A stretch of DNA of 64,000 nucleotides from Arenimonas donghaensis DSM 18148 = HO3-R19 (GCF_000743535.1 NZ_AVCJ01000050.1:1-64000), one strand, 5' to 3'; positions 9,592-21,796 are shown, numbered from the stretch's first letter. Made by a program: numbers and translations. The notes: generated from the letters alone by a model not told the origin.

Positions 9592-10962
9592 TTGGCTCAG
9601 TCTTCCGCAGCTTCGGCCCTGGGTGGGCTCGGTAAGTTCACCGAGCTCCGCCAGCGTCTGGTCTTCGTCCTCCTGGCGCTGATTGTCTACCGCATCGGTA
9701 GCTACATCCCGGTGCCGGGCATCGACCCGGAGGCCATGCTGCGGCTGATGGAGCAGCAGGAAGGCACCATCGTGGACATGTTCAACATGTTCTCCGGTGG
9801 CGCCCTGAACCGCTTCAGCCTGTTCGCGCTCAACGTCATCCCGTACATCTCTTCCTCGATCATCGTGCAGTTGATGGGCCAGATCTACGAGCCCTGGAAG
9901 GCGATGAAGAAGGAAGGCGAGTCCGGCCGCCGCAAGCTGACCCAGTACTCGCGCTACGGCGCCGTGGTGCTGGCCATCGTGCAGGCCGGTTCGATCGCCT
10001 CGATGCTGCAGCAGCAGGGCGGCGTGGTTTACCAGCCGGGCCCGGCCTTCGTCTTCACCGCGATCGTGGCGCTCACCGCCGGCACCATCTTCCTGATGTG
10101 GCTGGGCGAGCAGATCACCGAGCGCGGCGTCGGCAACGGCATCTCGCTGATCATCTTCGCCGGCATCGTCGCCAGCCTGCCGGGCGCCGTCTTCGGCACC
10201 CTGCAGCAGGTGGCCAACAACGAAATCAGCGCCTTCGCCATCCTGGTGATCGCCGCGCTGGTGCTGGGCGTCACCTACTTCGTGGTGTTCATGGAACGCG
10301 GCCAGCGCCGCATCACCGTGAACTACGCCCGTCGCCAGGGTGGCCGCCAGGCCTACATGAACCAGAGCTCGCACCTGCCGCTCAAGCTCAACATGGCGGG
10401 CGTGATCCCGGCGATCTTCGCCTCCAGCCTGATCATGTTCCCGGCGACCATGGTGCAGTGGTTCGGCCAGGGCAGCGCCCCGACGGGCGAGGGCTGGCGC
10501 GACCAGCTCAACCTGTTCCTGCAGAACCTCAGCCAGGCCCTGGCCCCGAGCGAGCCGCTGCACATGCTGCTCTACGGCGCCATGATCATGGGCTTCGCGT
10601 TCTTCTACACGGCGCTGGTGTTCAATTCCCAGGAAACCGCCGACAACCTCAAGAAGTCCGGCGCCCTGGTGCCGGGCATCCGGCCGGGCAAGGCCACCGC
10701 CGACTACATCGACGGCGTGCTGACCCGCCTGACCCTGATCGGCTCGATCTACCTGGTGCTGGTCTGCCTGCTGCCCGAGTTCATCCGGATGTTCTGGCAG
10801 GTTCCGTTCTATTTCGGCGGCACCTCGCTGCTGATCGTCGTGGTGGTGGTCATGGACTTCACGGCCCAGGTGCAGGCGCACCTGATGTCGCACCAGTACG
10901 AGGGCCTGATGAAGAAGGCCAATTTGAAGGGTGGTTCCCGCGGCGGCTTCGCCCGCGGCTGA
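9592..10962 (+). CDS. secY: Preprotein translocase subunit SecY
   Basis: SecY (456 aa) is the ten-helix channel of the Sec translocon in the inner membrane. Family features include the first helix ([21 protein letters not shown]), the plug-region segment [23 protein letters not shown], the cytosolic loop [13 protein letters not shown] and the end [13 protein letters not shown]. The likely start is a TTG at 9592, giving [16 protein letters not shown]; no upstream ATG fits because rplO ends 4 nt before it. A rare start codon could limit SecY output relative to the ribosomal proteins. Confidence 0.97.
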   Translation: MAQSSAASALGGLGKFTELRQRLVFVLLALIVYRIGSYIPVPGIDPEAMLRLMEQQEGTIVDMFNMFSGGALNRFSLFALNVIPYISSSIIVQLMGQIYEPWKAMKKEGESGRRKLTQYSRYGAVVLAIVQAGSIASMLQQQGGVVYQPGPAFVFTAIVALTAGTIFLMWLGEQITERGVGNGISLIIFAGIVASLPGAVFGTLQQVANNEISAFAILVIAALVLGVTYFVVFMERGQRRITVNYARRQGGRQAYMNQSSHLPLKLNMAGVIPAIFASSLIMFPATMVQWFGQGSAPTGEGWRDQLNLFLQNLSQALAPSEPLHMLLYGAMIMGFAFFYTALVFNSQETADNLKKSGALVPGIRPGKATADYIDGVLTRLTLIGSIYLVLVCLLPEFIRMFWQVPFYFGGTSLLIVVVVVMDFTAQVQAHLMSHQYEGLMKKANLKGGSRGGFARG

Positions 10963-11213
10963 GGGACCACGACAATGGGCGGTCCGCGCGGCAGCTTGGC
11001 GCGTGGATGAACCAGCCCCCGTCCCTGCGCTGGAGTAGCGCGGGGCGCCTGGACCGGCAACGGGAAGGGCAGGGGCGGGTTCGTCGCCGGAGCATGGGCA
11101 CACTCCCCATGCCGGGTTTCCTGGGCCATTGGCCCGGGGGGCTACAAATTTACCCCAAGCTAAGGTATTATTTCCGATTCACTGCGCTCAATTTTAGTTT
11201 TGGAGAACGCCTG
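10963..11213. other. Spacer between secY and rpsM, rpmJ absent
   Basis: This 251-nt stretch lies where rpmJ (L36) stands in E. coli. No small basic L36-like protein was found in any frame. It contains a 7-bp hairpin, GCATGGG (11092-11098) with CCCATGC (11106-11112), and a TATTAT box at 11166-11171 without a convincing -35. It may hold a processing site or a weak promoter for the alpha operon. Confidence 0.5.
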
Positions 11214-11570
11214 ATGGCGCGCATCGCGGGTGTCAACCTGCCTGTCCAGAAGCATGTCTGGGTAGGCCTGCAGAGTATCTTTGGCATCGGCCGTACCCGG
11301 TCGAAGCTTGTTTGCGAGGCGGCTGACGTCGCCCCGTCCACCAAAATCCGGGACCTGTCCGAGCCAGAAGTCGAGCGCATTCGCGCCGAAGTGGCGAAGT
11401 ACATCGTCGAGGGTGACCTCCGTCGTGAGGTCGGCATGTCGATCAAGCGCCTGATGGACCTGGGCTGCTACCGCGGCCTGCGTCACCGTCGCGGCTTGCC
11501 GATGCGCGGCCAGCGCACCCGTACCAATGCCCGTACCCGCAAGGGTCCGCGCAAAGCCATCAAGAAGTAA
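11214..11570 (+). CDS. rpsM: 30S ribosomal protein S13
   Basis: S13 (118 aa) is in the 30S head and contacts P-site tRNA with its basic tail. It begins [19 protein letters not shown] and ends in the basic [17 protein letters not shown] region. TGGAG stands upstream of the ATG at 11214. First gene of the alpha operon (rpsM-rpsK-rpsD-rpoA-rplQ). Confidence 0.98.
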   Translation: MARIAGVNLPVQKHVWVGLQSIFGIGRTRSKLVCEAADVAPSTKIRDLSEPEVERIRAEVAKYIVEGDLRREVGMSIKRLMDLGCYRGLRHRRGLPMRGQRTRTNARTRKGPRKAIKK

Positions 11571-11582
11571 GGACCTGGCCCA

Positions 11583-11972
11583 ATGAATAAGCCGGCAACC
11601 AAGACGAAGAAGAAGATCAAGCGGGTCGTCACCGACGGCATCGCCCACGTCCACGCTTCTTTCAACAACACCATCGTCACCATCACCGATCGCCAGGGCA
11701 ATGCGCTGTCGTGGGCCACTTCGGGCGGCGCGGGCTTCCGCGGTTCCCGCAAGTCGACCCCGTTCGCCGCCCAGGTCGCCGCGGAGAAGGCTGGCAAGGT
11801 CGCACTCGAGTACGGCGTGAAGACGCTGGAAGTCCGCATCAAGGGCCCCGGCCCGGGCCGTGAGTCGGCCGTGCGTTCGCTCAATGCCTGCGGCTACAAG
11901 ATCACCAACATCATCGACGTCACCCCGATCCCGCACAACGGGTGCCGGCCGCCGAAGAAGCGCCGCGTCTAA
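11583..11972 (+). CDS. rpsK: 30S ribosomal protein S11
   Basis: S11 (129 aa) forms part of the 30S platform at the E site. Diagnostic stretches are [32 protein letters not shown] and the C-terminal [18 protein letters not shown]. It starts 12 nt after rpsM. Confidence 0.98.
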   Translation: MNKPATKTKKKIKRVVTDGIAHVHASFNNTIVTITDRQGNALSWATSGGAGFRGSRKSTPFAAQVAAEKAGKVALEYGVKTLEVRIKGPGPGRESAVRSLNACGYKITNIIDVTPIPHNGCRPPKKRRV

Positions 11973-11993
11973 CGGGAACAGGAGACTAATAGA

Positions 11994-12623
11994 ATGGCTC
12001 GTTACATCGGTCCCACCTGTAAGCTCGCCCGCCGCGAAGGCGCCGACCTCTCCCTGAAGTCGCCCGCTCGCGCGATCGACTCCAAGTGCAAGCTCGAACA
12101 GAAGCCCGGCCAGCATGGCCCGGTTGCCCGTCGCGGCAAGCTGTCCGACTACGCCAACCAGCTGCGTGAAAAGCAGAAGGTCAAGCGTATCTACGGCCTG
12201 CTCGAGAAGCAGTTCCGCAACTACTACAAGAAAGCCTCGACCCGGAAGGGCAACACCGGCGAGACCCTGCTGCAGATGCTCGAGCAGCGCCTCGACAACG
12301 TCGTGTACCGCATGGGCTTCGCAGTGACCCGTCCGCAGGCGCGCCAGCTGGTGTCGCACAAGGGCGTGCTGGTGAACGGCAAGGCCGTCAACCTGCCGTC
12401 CTACCAGGTCAAGGCCGGCGACAACATCGCGCTGACCGAGCGTGCCCAAAAGCACCTCAACGTCCAGGAAGCGGTGAACCTCTCCCAGCAGATGGACCTC
12501 GTGCCGAACTGGTGCGAAGTCGATGCGAAGAAGTTCGCCGGCGTCTTCAAGGCCGTCCCGGACCGTGCCGACCTGCCCTCTGACATCAATGAAGCGCTGA
12601 TCGTCGAGCTGTACTCGAAGTAA
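11994..12623 (+). CDS. rpsD: 30S ribosomal protein S4
   Basis: S4 (209 aa) nucleates 30S assembly and represses the alpha operon in E. coli. The N-terminal [14 protein letters not shown] and the S4 RNA-binding domain ([11 protein letters not shown] through [12 protein letters not shown]) are intact. Its repressor role here is inferred from the family only. Confidence 0.98.
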   Translation: MARYIGPTCKLARREGADLSLKSPARAIDSKCKLEQKPGQHGPVARRGKLSDYANQLREKQKVKRIYGLLEKQFRNYYKKASTRKGNTGETLLQMLEQRLDNVVYRMGFAVTRPQARQLVSHKGVLVNGKAVNLPSYQVKAGDNIALTERAQKHLNVQEAVNLSQQMDLVPNWCEVDAKKFAGVFKAVPDRADLPSDINEALIVELYSK

Positions 12624-12646
12624 TCCATCCAGGAGACACCTTGACC

Positions 12647-13642
12647 ATGACGGTTACCGCCACCCAGGTGCTGCGCCCCCGCGGCCCGCACATCGAACGC
12701 CTCGGTTCCAACCGCGCCAAGGTGGTCATCGAGCCGCTCGAGCGCGGCTACGGCCACACGCTGGGCAATGCCCTGCGGCGCGTCCTGCTGTCCTCGATCC
12801 CCGGCTTCGCGATCACCGAAGTCGAGATCGACGGCGTGCTCCACGAGTACACCACCGTCGAAGGCCTGCAGGAAGACGTGCTCGAAGTCCTGCTCAACCT
12901 CAAGGACGTGGCCATCCGCATGCACAACGTGGACCACACCACGCTGTCGCTGCAGAAGAAGGGCCCGGGCGTCGTCACCGCCGGCGACATCAAGACCGAC
13001 CACAACGTCGAGATCATCAATCCCGACCACGTGATCTGCACCCTCACCAAGGACACGGCGCTGAACATGCGCCTGAAGATCGAGCGCGGTTTCGGCTACC
13101 AGCCGGCCGCCGATCGCCGCCGCCCGGACGAAGAGTCCCGTGCGATCGGTCGCCTGGTGCTTGATGCCACGTTCTCGCCGGTCCGCCGCGTTGCCTACGC
13201 CGTCGAGTCCGCCCGCGTCGAACAGCGCACCGACCTTGACAAGCTGGTCCTGGAAATCGAGACCAACGGCACGATCGACGCCGAAGACGCCATCCGCACC
13301 GCCGCTGACATCCTCACGGACCAGCTGTCGGTGTTCGGCGACTTCACCCAGCGCGAGCGTGGTCCGGCCAAGGCCTCGACCACGGGCGTGGATCCGGTGC
13401 TGCTGCGCCCGATCGACGACCTCGAGCTGACGGTGCGTTCGGCCAACTGCCTCAAGGCCGAGAACATCTACTACATCGGCGACCTGATCCAGCGTACCGA
13501 GGTCGAGCTGCTCAAGACCCCGAACCTGGGCAAGAAGTCGCTCACCGAGATCAAGGAAGTGCTGGCCCAGCGCGGCCTTTCCCTCGGCATGAAGCTGGAG
13601 AACTGGCCGCCGGCCGGCCTGCAGCAGGGCATGCTGGGCTAA
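12647..13642 (+). CDS. rpoA: RNA polymerase subunit alpha
   Basis: The alpha subunit (331 aa) dimerises to start RNA polymerase assembly and contacts UP elements and activators. The N-terminal domain has [20 protein letters not shown]; the C-terminal domain has [17 protein letters not shown] and [14 protein letters not shown]. The ATG at 12647 gives the xanthomonad-type start [17 protein letters not shown] at 12641 is closer to AGGAG (12631-12635) and remains possible. Confidence 0.97.
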   Translation: MTVTATQVLRPRGPHIERLGSNRAKVVIEPLERGYGHTLGNALRRVLLSSIPGFAITEVEIDGVLHEYTTVEGLQEDVLEVLLNLKDVAIRMHNVDHTTLSLQKKGPGVVTAGDIKTDHNVEIINPDHVICTLTKDTALNMRLKIERGFGYQPAADRRRPDEESRAIGRLVLDATFSPVRRVAYAVESARVEQRTDLDKLVLEIETNGTIDAEDAIRTAADILTDQLSVFGDFTQRERGPAKASTTGVDPVLLRPIDDLELTVRSANCLKAENIYYIGDLIQRTEVELLKTPNLGKKSLTEIKEVLAQRGLSLGMKLENWPPAGLQQGMLG

Positions 13643-13672
13643 GGCCCGGAATTCACTTAAGGAAACACGACC

Positions 13673-14056
13673 ATGCGCCACCAGAAATCCGGCCGCAAGT
13701 TCAGCCGCACCAGCGCCCATCGCGAAGCGATGTTCAGCAACATGGCTGCGTCCCTGATCAAGCACGAACTGATCCGTACCACCCTGCCGAAGGCCAAAGA
13801 GCTTCGCCGCGTCGCCGAGCCGCTGATCACCATCGGCAAGGTCGACGGCGTCGCCAACCGCCGCCTGGCCATGTCGCGCCTGCGTGACAAGGAAGCGGTG
13901 GGCAAGCTGTTCGTCGAGATCGGCCCGCGTTACCAGGCCCGTCCCGGCGGCTACCTGCGCATCCTCAAGTGCGGCTTCCGTCCGGGCGACAACGCCCCGA
14001 TGGCTTATGTCGAACTCGTGGACCGTCCGCAGGCCGAGGCCGACGCCGCCGAGTAA
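13673..14056 (+). CDS. rplQ: 50S ribosomal protein L17
   Basis: L17 (127 aa) sits near the tunnel exit. It begins [20 protein letters not shown] and has the conserved [24 protein letters not shown]. It is the last gene of the ribosomal block; a strong terminator follows 25 nt after the stop. Confidence 0.98.
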   Translation: MRHQKSGRKFSRTSAHREAMFSNMAASLIKHELIRTTLPKAKELRRVAEPLITIGKVDGVANRRLAMSRLRDKEAVGKLFVEIGPRYQARPGGYLRILKCGFRPGDNAPMAYVELVDRPQAEADAAE

Positions 14057-14081
14057 CTCCGGCGCGGGACATGCAATACCC

Positions 14082-14115
14082 CAGGACCCCGGCCCAGGCC
14101 GGGGTCCTGTGCTTT
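14082..14115 (+). terminator. Intrinsic terminator of the alpha operon
   Basis: CAGGACCCCGGCC (14082-14094) pairs perfectly over 13 bp with GGCCGGGGTCCTG (14097-14109), followed by TGCTTTC. It closes the ribosomal protein block and separates it from dsbB. Confidence 0.8.
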
Positions 14116-14201
14116 CAGGCGCTACTGGCCGTGCCCGCGATGAACTTCGCGCCGCGGCCGTGGTCGGTTAGCCTGTGTTTCCTGCCCGAATGCGCCCCAC
14201 G

Positions 14202-14711
14202 ATGACGACCAATCCTTTCGCCTGGGGCTTCCGGGCCCAGTTCCTCACCGGCTTCGCGCTCTGCGTGGCGCTGCTGGCCTATGCCCTGTACGTGCAGTTC
14301 GGCATGCTGATGATGCCGTGCCCGCTATGCATCCTGCAGCGCGTCGCCTTCGCGGCCATGGCCGTCGTTTTCCTGGTCGGGGGCCTGCATTCGCCCAAGG
14401 GCAGGGTGGGCCGGGCCATCTATGGCCTGCTGGCTTTCGTCCCGGCCGCTGCCGGCGGCGTCGTCGCCGCCCGCCATGTCTGGCTGCAGTCGCTGCCGCC
14501 CAGCGAGGTGCCGCTGTGCACGTCCATGGGACTGGACTACATGGTCGAGGCCATGGGCCCGTTCAAGGCCCTGGCCAAGGTGCTCGAAGGCTCCGGCGAA
14601 TGCGCCAAGGTGGACTGGAGCTTCCTGGGCCTGTCGATGCCGGCCTGGACCCTGGCCTGGTTCATCGGGCTGGGCCTGGGCGCCCTGTGGGCGGGCTGGC
14701 GCCGCCGCTGA
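14202..14711 (+). CDS. dsbB: Disulfide bond formation protein DsbB
   Basis: DsbB (169 aa) reoxidises periplasmic DsbA and passes electrons to quinones. Four membrane segments are visible. The redox cysteines are C40 and C43 (CPLC, first periplasmic loop) and C106 and C134 (second loop), matching the E. coli C41/C44 and C104/C130 pairs. The ATG at 14202 (MTTNPFAWGF) is preferred; an ATG at 14190 and a GTG at 14175 would only add a few residues. It appears to be a single-gene unit behind the alpha operon terminator. Confidence 0.93.
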   Translation: MTTNPFAWGFRAQFLTGFALCVALLAYALYVQFGMLMMPCPLCILQRVAFAAMAVVFLVGGLHSPKGRVGRAIYGLLAFVPAAAGGVVAARHVWLQSLPPSEVPLCTSMGLDYMVEAMGPFKALAKVLEGSGECAKVDWSFLGLSMPAWTLAWFIGLGLGALWAGWRRR

Positions 14712-14804
14712 CGCAAACGGGTTTCGCGTGGCTTGCACGGGGCAACGTTGGCCCTGTGGCATGATGCTGTGCAGCACTCCTTCGACCGACCCACTGGAAC
14801 AACG

Positions 14805-16199
14805 ATGAGCTCTTCCGACCGCAGCCTGCAGACCGTTTCCGTCCCGTCCGACTGGACGCCGGCGGGCTGGCGCGCGCGGCCGGCCGCGCAGCAGCCGCGT
14901 TATCCCGACGAGGCCGAACTGGCCGGCGTCGTGGAAGAGTTGCGCCGGCTGCCGCCCTTGGTGACGTCCTGGGAGATCCTGACGCTCAAGAAGCAGCTGG
15001 CCGAAGCCCAGGAAGGCAAGCGCTTCGTGCTCCAGGGCGGCGACTGCGCCGAGTCCTTCGCCGACTGCGAATCGGCCCTGGTGTCGAACCGCCTGAAGGT
15101 GTTGCTGCAGATGAGCCTGGTGCTCGTGCACGGGCTGCGGCTGCCGGTCGTGCGCGTGGGTCGCTTCGCCGGCCAGTACGCCAAGCCGCGTTCGGCCGAC
15201 ATGGAAGAGCGCGACGGCGTCACGCTGCCCAGCTACCGCGGCGATTTCATCAACCAGCCCGAGTTCACGGCCCAGGCGCGCACGCCGGACCCGCGGCGCA
15301 TGGTCAAGGGCCACGCGCGTTCGGCGATGACCATGAACTTCGTGCGTGCGCTGGTCGACGGCGGTTTCGCCGACCTGCACCACCCCGAGTACTGGGACCT
15401 GGGCTGGGTCGGCCATTCGCCGCTGTCGGACGACTACCGGCGCATGGTCGCCGCCGTCGGTGACGCCGTGCGCTTCATGGAGACGATTTCCGGCACGGCC
15501 CTGCACAACCTCAACCGCGCCGATTTCTACACCTCGCACGAAGCCCTGCTGCTGCCCTACGAAGAAGCCCTGACCCGGCAGGTGCCGCGCCAGTGGGGCT
15601 GGTTCAACCTGTCCACGCACTTCCCCTGGATCGGCATGCGCACCGCCGCGCTGGAAGGCGCCCATGTCGAGTATTTCCGCGGCCTGCGCAATCCGGTCGC
15701 GGTGAAGGTCGGCCCCTCGGTCACGCCTGAGCAGTTGCTCAAGCTGGTGGACGTGCTCAATCCCTCGAACGAGCCCGGTCGCCTGGCGCTGATCCATCGG
15801 ATGGGCGCCGCCCAGATCGCCGAAAAACTGCCGCCGCTGCTCGACGCCGTGCGCCGCGAAGGCCACCGCGTGCTTTGGATCTGCGACCCGATGCACGGCA
15901 ATACCGAAAGCACCAGCAACGGTTACAAGACCCGGCGCTTCGACAAGATCCGCGGCGAACTCGAAACCGCCTTTGACCTGCACGCCGCCGCTGGCACCCG
16001 CCTGGGCGGCGCGCACCTGGAGCTGACCGGCGAAAACGTCACCGAGTGCACCGGCGGCGCCCGCGAGCTCACCGACACCGACCTGGCCCGCGCCTACCGT
16101 TCGACCGTGGATCCGCGACTGAACTACGAGCAGTCGCTGGAAATCGCCATGCTGATCGTGCGCAAGCAGTCGAGCCTGGCGCGACCCCTCACGCCCTGA
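14805..16199 (+). CDS. aroG: 3-deoxy-7-phosphoheptulonate synthase, class II
   Basis: DAHP synthase (464 aa) of the plant-like class II condenses phosphoenolpyruvate and erythrose 4-phosphate in the first step of the shikimate pathway. Family motifs are FVLQGGDCAESF, FNLSTHFPWIGMRTA, the metal-site segment LWICDPMHGNT and GGAHLELTGENVTEC. The start at 14805 (MSSSDRSLQTVS) matches the family length; in-frame sequence upstream does not resemble the family. Its last 11 nt overlap the end of the convergent phzF-like gene. The symbol is by analogy; class II enzymes are named variously. Confidence 0.93.
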   Translation: MSSSDRSLQTVSVPSDWTPAGWRARPAAQQPRYPDEAELAGVVEELRRLPPLVTSWEILTLKKQLAEAQEGKRFVLQGGDCAESFADCESALVSNRLKVLLQMSLVLVHGLRLPVVRVGRFAGQYAKPRSADMEERDGVTLPSYRGDFINQPEFTAQARTPDPRRMVKGHARSAMTMNFVRALVDGGFADLHHPEYWDLGWVGHSPLSDDYRRMVAAVGDAVRFMETISGTALHNLNRADFYTSHEALLLPYEEALTRQVPRQWGWFNLSTHFPWIGMRTAALEGAHVEYFRGLRNPVAVKVGPSVTPEQLLKLVDVLNPSNEPGRLALIHRMGAAQIAEKLPPLLDAVRREGHRVLWICDPMHGNTESTSNGYKTRRFDKIRGELETAFDLHAAAGTRLGGAHLELTGENVTECTGGARELTDTDLARAYRSTVDPRLNYEQSLEIAMLIVRKQSSLARPLTP

Positions 16200-17049
16200 G
16201 GCCAGGGCGTTCCGGAGCCGGCAATTCCACGGCGCTGCCGCTCACGCGGATGCCTTCGGCGGGGTTGGGCGGCACGTGCACGTGCAGGCGGCTGGGGCGG
16301 CCCATGTCCTCGCCCTGGCGAATGGTGAATTCGCGGGACGGGGGCAGGGCATCGCGGCTGGCCAGGTAGGCACCCAGGGCCGCGGCGGCGGCACCGGTGG
16401 CGGCATCCTCGACGACCCCGCCGGGCGGGAACGGGTTCCGGGCGTGCAGGCTGGCCGGCGTTTCCCGCCAGACCAGGCTGACCGTGGTCCATTGCCTGCG
16501 TGCCATCAACGCCGCCAGCGCATCGAAGTCGTAGGCCAGGTCGGCCAGCCGGTCGCGGCTCGTGGCCACCAGCACCGGATGCCACGCCCCGGCATAAGCC
16601 ACCGCGGGAAGCAGCGACGGGTCCAGGTCCCGGGCTTGCCAGCCCAGGAGCGCGAGCAGGGCCTCGAGGTCGGCATCGGCGATCGGCTCGACCCGGGGTG
16701 CCACGCTGACCAGCGTGGCCTGGCGACGCGCGTCGACCGACACCCGGACCCGGCCCGACACGGTGTGCAGGTCCCATTCGCCGGGGCCCTGTCGGTCGGC
16801 AAGCGCGACCGTGGCGGCGATCGTGGCGTGGCCGCAGAAGCTCACCTCCGCTTTCGGGCTGAAATAGCGCACGTCGAAGTCGCCGTCGCTGCGTGGCGAC
16901 AGGAAAACGCTTTCCGAATAGGCCAGGTCGGCGGCGATGGCTTGCATGGCCGCGTCGGACAAGTCGCGCGCGTCGAGCACGATGCCGGCCTGGTTGCCGC
17001 CGGCAGGATCGTTGGTGAAAGCGCTGTAGTGCAGGATTTCGGTGTTCAT
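16189..17049 (-). CDS. PhzF family isomerase/epimerase-like protein
   Basis: A 286-aa member of the PhzF family (diaminopimelate-epimerase fold). The N-terminus has DPAGGNQAGIVL, and YSESVFL carries the conserved glutamate used as acid/base in PhzF. FCGHATIAA and the C-terminal VEDAATGAAAAALGAYL are also typical. Most family members have unknown substrates, and nothing here indicates phenazine synthesis. Its start overlaps the stop of the upstream YczE-like gene by 4 nt (ATGA), so the two form a coupled operon. Confidence 0.88.
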   Translation of the reverse strand: MNTEILHYSAFTNDPAGGNQAGIVLDARDLSDAAMQAIAADLAYSESVFLSPRSDGDFDVRYFSPKAEVSFCGHATIAATVALADRQGPGEWDLHTVSGRVRVSVDARRQATLVSVAPRVEPIADADLEALLALLGWQARDLDPSLLPAVAYAGAWHPVLVATSRDRLADLAYDFDALAALMARRQWTTVSLVWRETPASLHARNPFPPGGVVEDAATGAAAAALGAYLASRDALPPSREFTIRQGEDMGRPSRLHVHVPPNPAEGIRVSGSAVELPAPERPGLRA

Positions 17050-17741
17050 GTCGCCTCCCGGGCGATTTTGACGGGTTTGTCGTCACCCAGGCGGACGACG
17101 AAGCAGGGAAGGAATCGCTGGGTCAGTGGCCCCACCGCCAGCGCGAAGACCACCGTGCCCAGGCCGACAGGGCCACCCAGGGTGGCGCCCAGGACGACCA
17201 CCGAAGCTTCGATGCCGGTACGCACGAAACGGATTGAACGGCCGGTGCGACGGGCCAGCCCCGTCATCAGGCCGTCCCGGGGACCCGGACCCAGCTGGGC
17301 GCCGACGTACAGCGCGGTTGCCAGGCCACAGCAGGCAACGCCGGCCAGCATGTAGACCGCGCGTAGCGCCAGGCCCTCCGGCGCGCCGAGCCACCACAGG
17401 TTGAGGTCGGTGAACGGACCGACGCAGAAGGCATTGGCCAGGGTGCCCAGGCCGGGCATCTGCCGCAAGGGAACCCAGGCAAGCAGCACCGCCATCGAGG
17501 TGAGCACCATGATGTTCCCCAGGCTCATGTCCAGGCCCCGGGGGACGTGCTGCAGGGCACCCTGGTGGAAGACGTCCCACGGCGACGTGCCCAGTGCGCC
17601 CTGGACCATCAGTGCGACCGAGAGGCCGTAGAGCCACAGGCCGACGAACAGCCTGAGCAGGCGTTCGGGCAGGCGCCCCGCCCGGAGCTGGGCGAGCGGA
17701 CCGATATTGGCCAGGCCGTGCATTTGATTGGTCTTGTCCAT
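17046..17741 (-). CDS. YczE/YitT-like integral membrane protein
   Basis: A 231-aa inner-membrane protein with about five hydrophobic segments and the family signature MVQGALGTSPWDVFHQGA near residue 50. Proteins of the YczE type often lie next to MocR regulators, as here with a divergent mocR-like gene. The start at 17741 (MDKTNQMHGL) leaves a 60-bp divergent region; the frame stays open upstream, but that part reads through the regulator gene on the other strand. Transport substrate unknown. Confidence 0.8.
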   Translation of the reverse strand: MDKTNQMHGLANIGPLAQLRAGRLPERLLRLFVGLWLYGLSVALMVQGALGTSPWDVFHQGALQHVPRGLDMSLGNIMVLTSMAVLLAWVPLRQMPGLGTLANAFCVGPFTDLNLWWLGAPEGLALRAVYMLAGVACCGLATALYVGAQLGPGPRDGLMTGLARRTGRSIRFVRTGIEASVVVLGATLGGPVGLGTVVFALAVGPLTQRFLPCFVVRLGDDKPVKIAREAT

Positions 17742-17758
17742 GGCGCTAGTCTTCCGGC

Positions 17759-17785
17759 AATTGGAATCACGGCATATAGCCAATT
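17759..17785. promoter_or_regulatory. Candidate operator between mocR-like and yczE-like genes
   Basis: AATTGG (17759-17764) and CCAATT (17780-17785) form an inverted repeat with centres 21 bp apart, two DNA turns, inside the 60-bp divergent region. MocR regulators usually bind paired sites in the intergenic region next to their targets. The assignment rests on position and symmetry only. Confidence 0.35.
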
Positions 17786-17801
17786 TCCCGATGGTGGACT
17801 C

Positions 17802-19256
17802 ATGACCCGGACCCTCGATCCCCGCCGCCTTGCCACCTTGCTCGGTGAATTCCCGCGGTCGCCCGCCTACCTCGGGCTGCGCGACGGTTTGCAGGAACTG
17901 ATCGGTGACGGCCGCATCCCGCTCGGGACCCGCCTGCCCAGCGAACGGGCGGTGGCGGAAGCGCTGGGTTTGTCCCGGATCACCATCACCCGCGCGTACG
18001 CCGCGCTGGCGGATGCGGGTTTCGTGGAGGCGCGGCAGGGGGCGGGTACGTTCGCGACGGTTCCGATCGATCGGCGGCGGGCCCACGACCATGCCCTGAG
18101 CCCGGCCGACCGGCCGCCACCGGGTCGCGATGCGATCGACCTCAACTGCGCGGCCAGCGCCGCCACCCCCGGGGTGGCGGCGGCGTACGAAAAGGCCCTG
18201 GCGACGCTGCCTTCCTACCTGGCGAGCGAGGGTTACCTGCCGTCAGGATTGCCCGAGCTGCGTGCCGGCATCGCCCGGATGTACGAACGCCGCGGCCTGG
18301 CGACCGATCCGGGGCAGGTGCTGATCACGTCCGGGGCGCTGTCGGCGACGGCCATCATCGCCCGTGCGCTGGCGCGGCCCGGGGACCGGATCATGCTCGA
18401 GTCACCGGTCTATCCCAATGCGATCGAAGCGCTTCGCTGCGGCGGCGGCCAGTTGGTCGCCGCCCCGATGGCCGACCCGCTGGGCGAACAGGGCTGGGAC
18501 TACGAAGGCATCGAGGCCACCCTCAGGCAGGCGGCCCCCCGGTTGGCCTACCTGATCCCCGACTTCCAGAACCCCACCGGCTTCCTGATGGATGCACGGG
18601 GCCGCGAGCGGATCGCGCGGGCGCTGGAAAGCGCCCGGGTCACCGCCATCGTCGATGAAACCCTGCAGCCGACCTGGCTGGATGATGAGGATTCGATGCC
18701 CCCGCCGTTCGCCCGTTTCGGCGCCGACGTAATCACCGTCGGAAGCGCATCGAAGATGTTCTGGGGAGGGCTGCGCGTCGGCTGGATCCGGGCGCCGCAC
18801 GAACTCGTGGGTCGGCTTATCCGCTCCCGCGTGCAGGTGGACCTGGGTGGCTCGCTGTTCGACCAGCTGGTGGTCATGCAGCTGCTGCAGGACCCGCAGG
18901 TCCTGGTCCGGCGGCGACGGGGCCTGCGCCAGCAGCGCGATGCCTTGGCGACGGCCCTGGCCCGCGAATTGCCGGACTGGCGCTTTCGCCTGCCCAGCGG
19001 TGGGCTGTCCCTGTGGGTGCGCCTGCCGCGGGCAAGCGCGACGCGGCTGGCATCCGAACTCGAACACGCGGGCCTGTATCTGGCGCCGGGGCCGGTCTTC
19101 GCGGTCGAGGGCGGGCAGGACGAATGGCTGCGCCTGCCCTACACGCGGCCCGCCGACGAACTGGTGCAGGCGGTGGGGCGGCTCGCCGCCGCCTGGGGTG
19201 CGCAGAAGCGGGCGACGCGCGGGGCCGGCAAGGCGTCGCCGGTCCTGATCGCCTGA
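17802..19256 (+). CDS. MocR/PdxR-type transcriptional regulator (GntR-aminotransferase fusion)
   Basis: A 484-aa fusion of an N-terminal winged helix of the GntR type (about residues 20-85, with GTRLPSERAVAEALGLSRITI) and a class I aminotransferase-like domain (about 110-475). The PLP lysine is K318 in GSASK, and FQNPTG is the cofactor-loop motif. MocR proteins sense PLP or amino compounds and usually control a neighbour; the divergent yczE-phzF pair is the obvious candidate. The start at 17802 is the only in-frame ATG that keeps the winged helix and clears the divergent gene. Confidence 0.9.
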   Translation: MTRTLDPRRLATLLGEFPRSPAYLGLRDGLQELIGDGRIPLGTRLPSERAVAEALGLSRITITRAYAALADAGFVEARQGAGTFATVPIDRRRAHDHALSPADRPPPGRDAIDLNCAASAATPGVAAAYEKALATLPSYLASEGYLPSGLPELRAGIARMYERRGLATDPGQVLITSGALSATAIIARALARPGDRIMLESPVYPNAIEALRCGGGQLVAAPMADPLGEQGWDYEGIEATLRQAAPRLAYLIPDFQNPTGFLMDARGRERIARALESARVTAIVDETLQPTWLDDEDSMPPPFARFGADVITVGSASKMFWGGLRVGWIRAPHELVGRLIRSRVQVDLGGSLFDQLVVMQLLQDPQVLVRRRRGLRQQRDALATALARELPDWRFRLPSGGLSLWVRLPRASATRLASELEHAGLYLAPGPVFAVEGGQDEWLRLPYTRPADELVQAVGRLAAAWGAQKRATRGAGKASPVLIA

Positions 19257-19258
19257 TC

Positions 19259-19280
19259 GGCCCGGCGCAGGCGCCGGGCC
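19259..19280. terminator. Hairpin between convergent mocR-like gene and typA
   Basis: GGCCCGGCGC (19259-19268) pairs perfectly with GCGCCGGGCC (19271-19280) across 2 nt, between two genes ending towards each other. Neither side has a clear T tract, so it is a probable but not ideal bidirectional terminator. Confidence 0.5.
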
Positions 19281-19288
19281 AGGTCAGG

Positions 19289-21130
<1,842 letters not shown>

Positions 21131-21178
21131 GCGGATGGGCGCCGGGCGGCGCGCTGCTCTTGGCTGGGTAAGCCGGCA

Positions 21179-21207
21179 ATTATAGCCGCAAAGCGGTCCT
21201 GAATGCC
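21179..21207 (-). promoter_or_regulatory. Probable typA promoter
   Basis: Reading on the minus strand, a perfect TATAAT lies at 21184-21179, about 49 nt upstream of the typA start. The hexamer 17 bp further upstream (GGCATT, 21207-21202) matches the -35 consensus poorly, so only the -10 element is well supported. Confidence 0.45.
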
Positions 21208-21289
21208 CGTTCAGCCTCCATCGGCACGGAGGGCTGTGGCATCCTTGGCGGCCCACCGGTTCGACCGGCCCGACCCCCTGGAGCACCGC

Positions 21290-21796
<507 letters not shown>

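Noticed and set aside
16189-16199. 11-nt overlap of the class II DAHP synthase and PhzF-like gene ends, considered as a frameshift or assembly error
   Set aside because: Both proteins end at normal family positions; short convergent overlaps are common in compact genomes.
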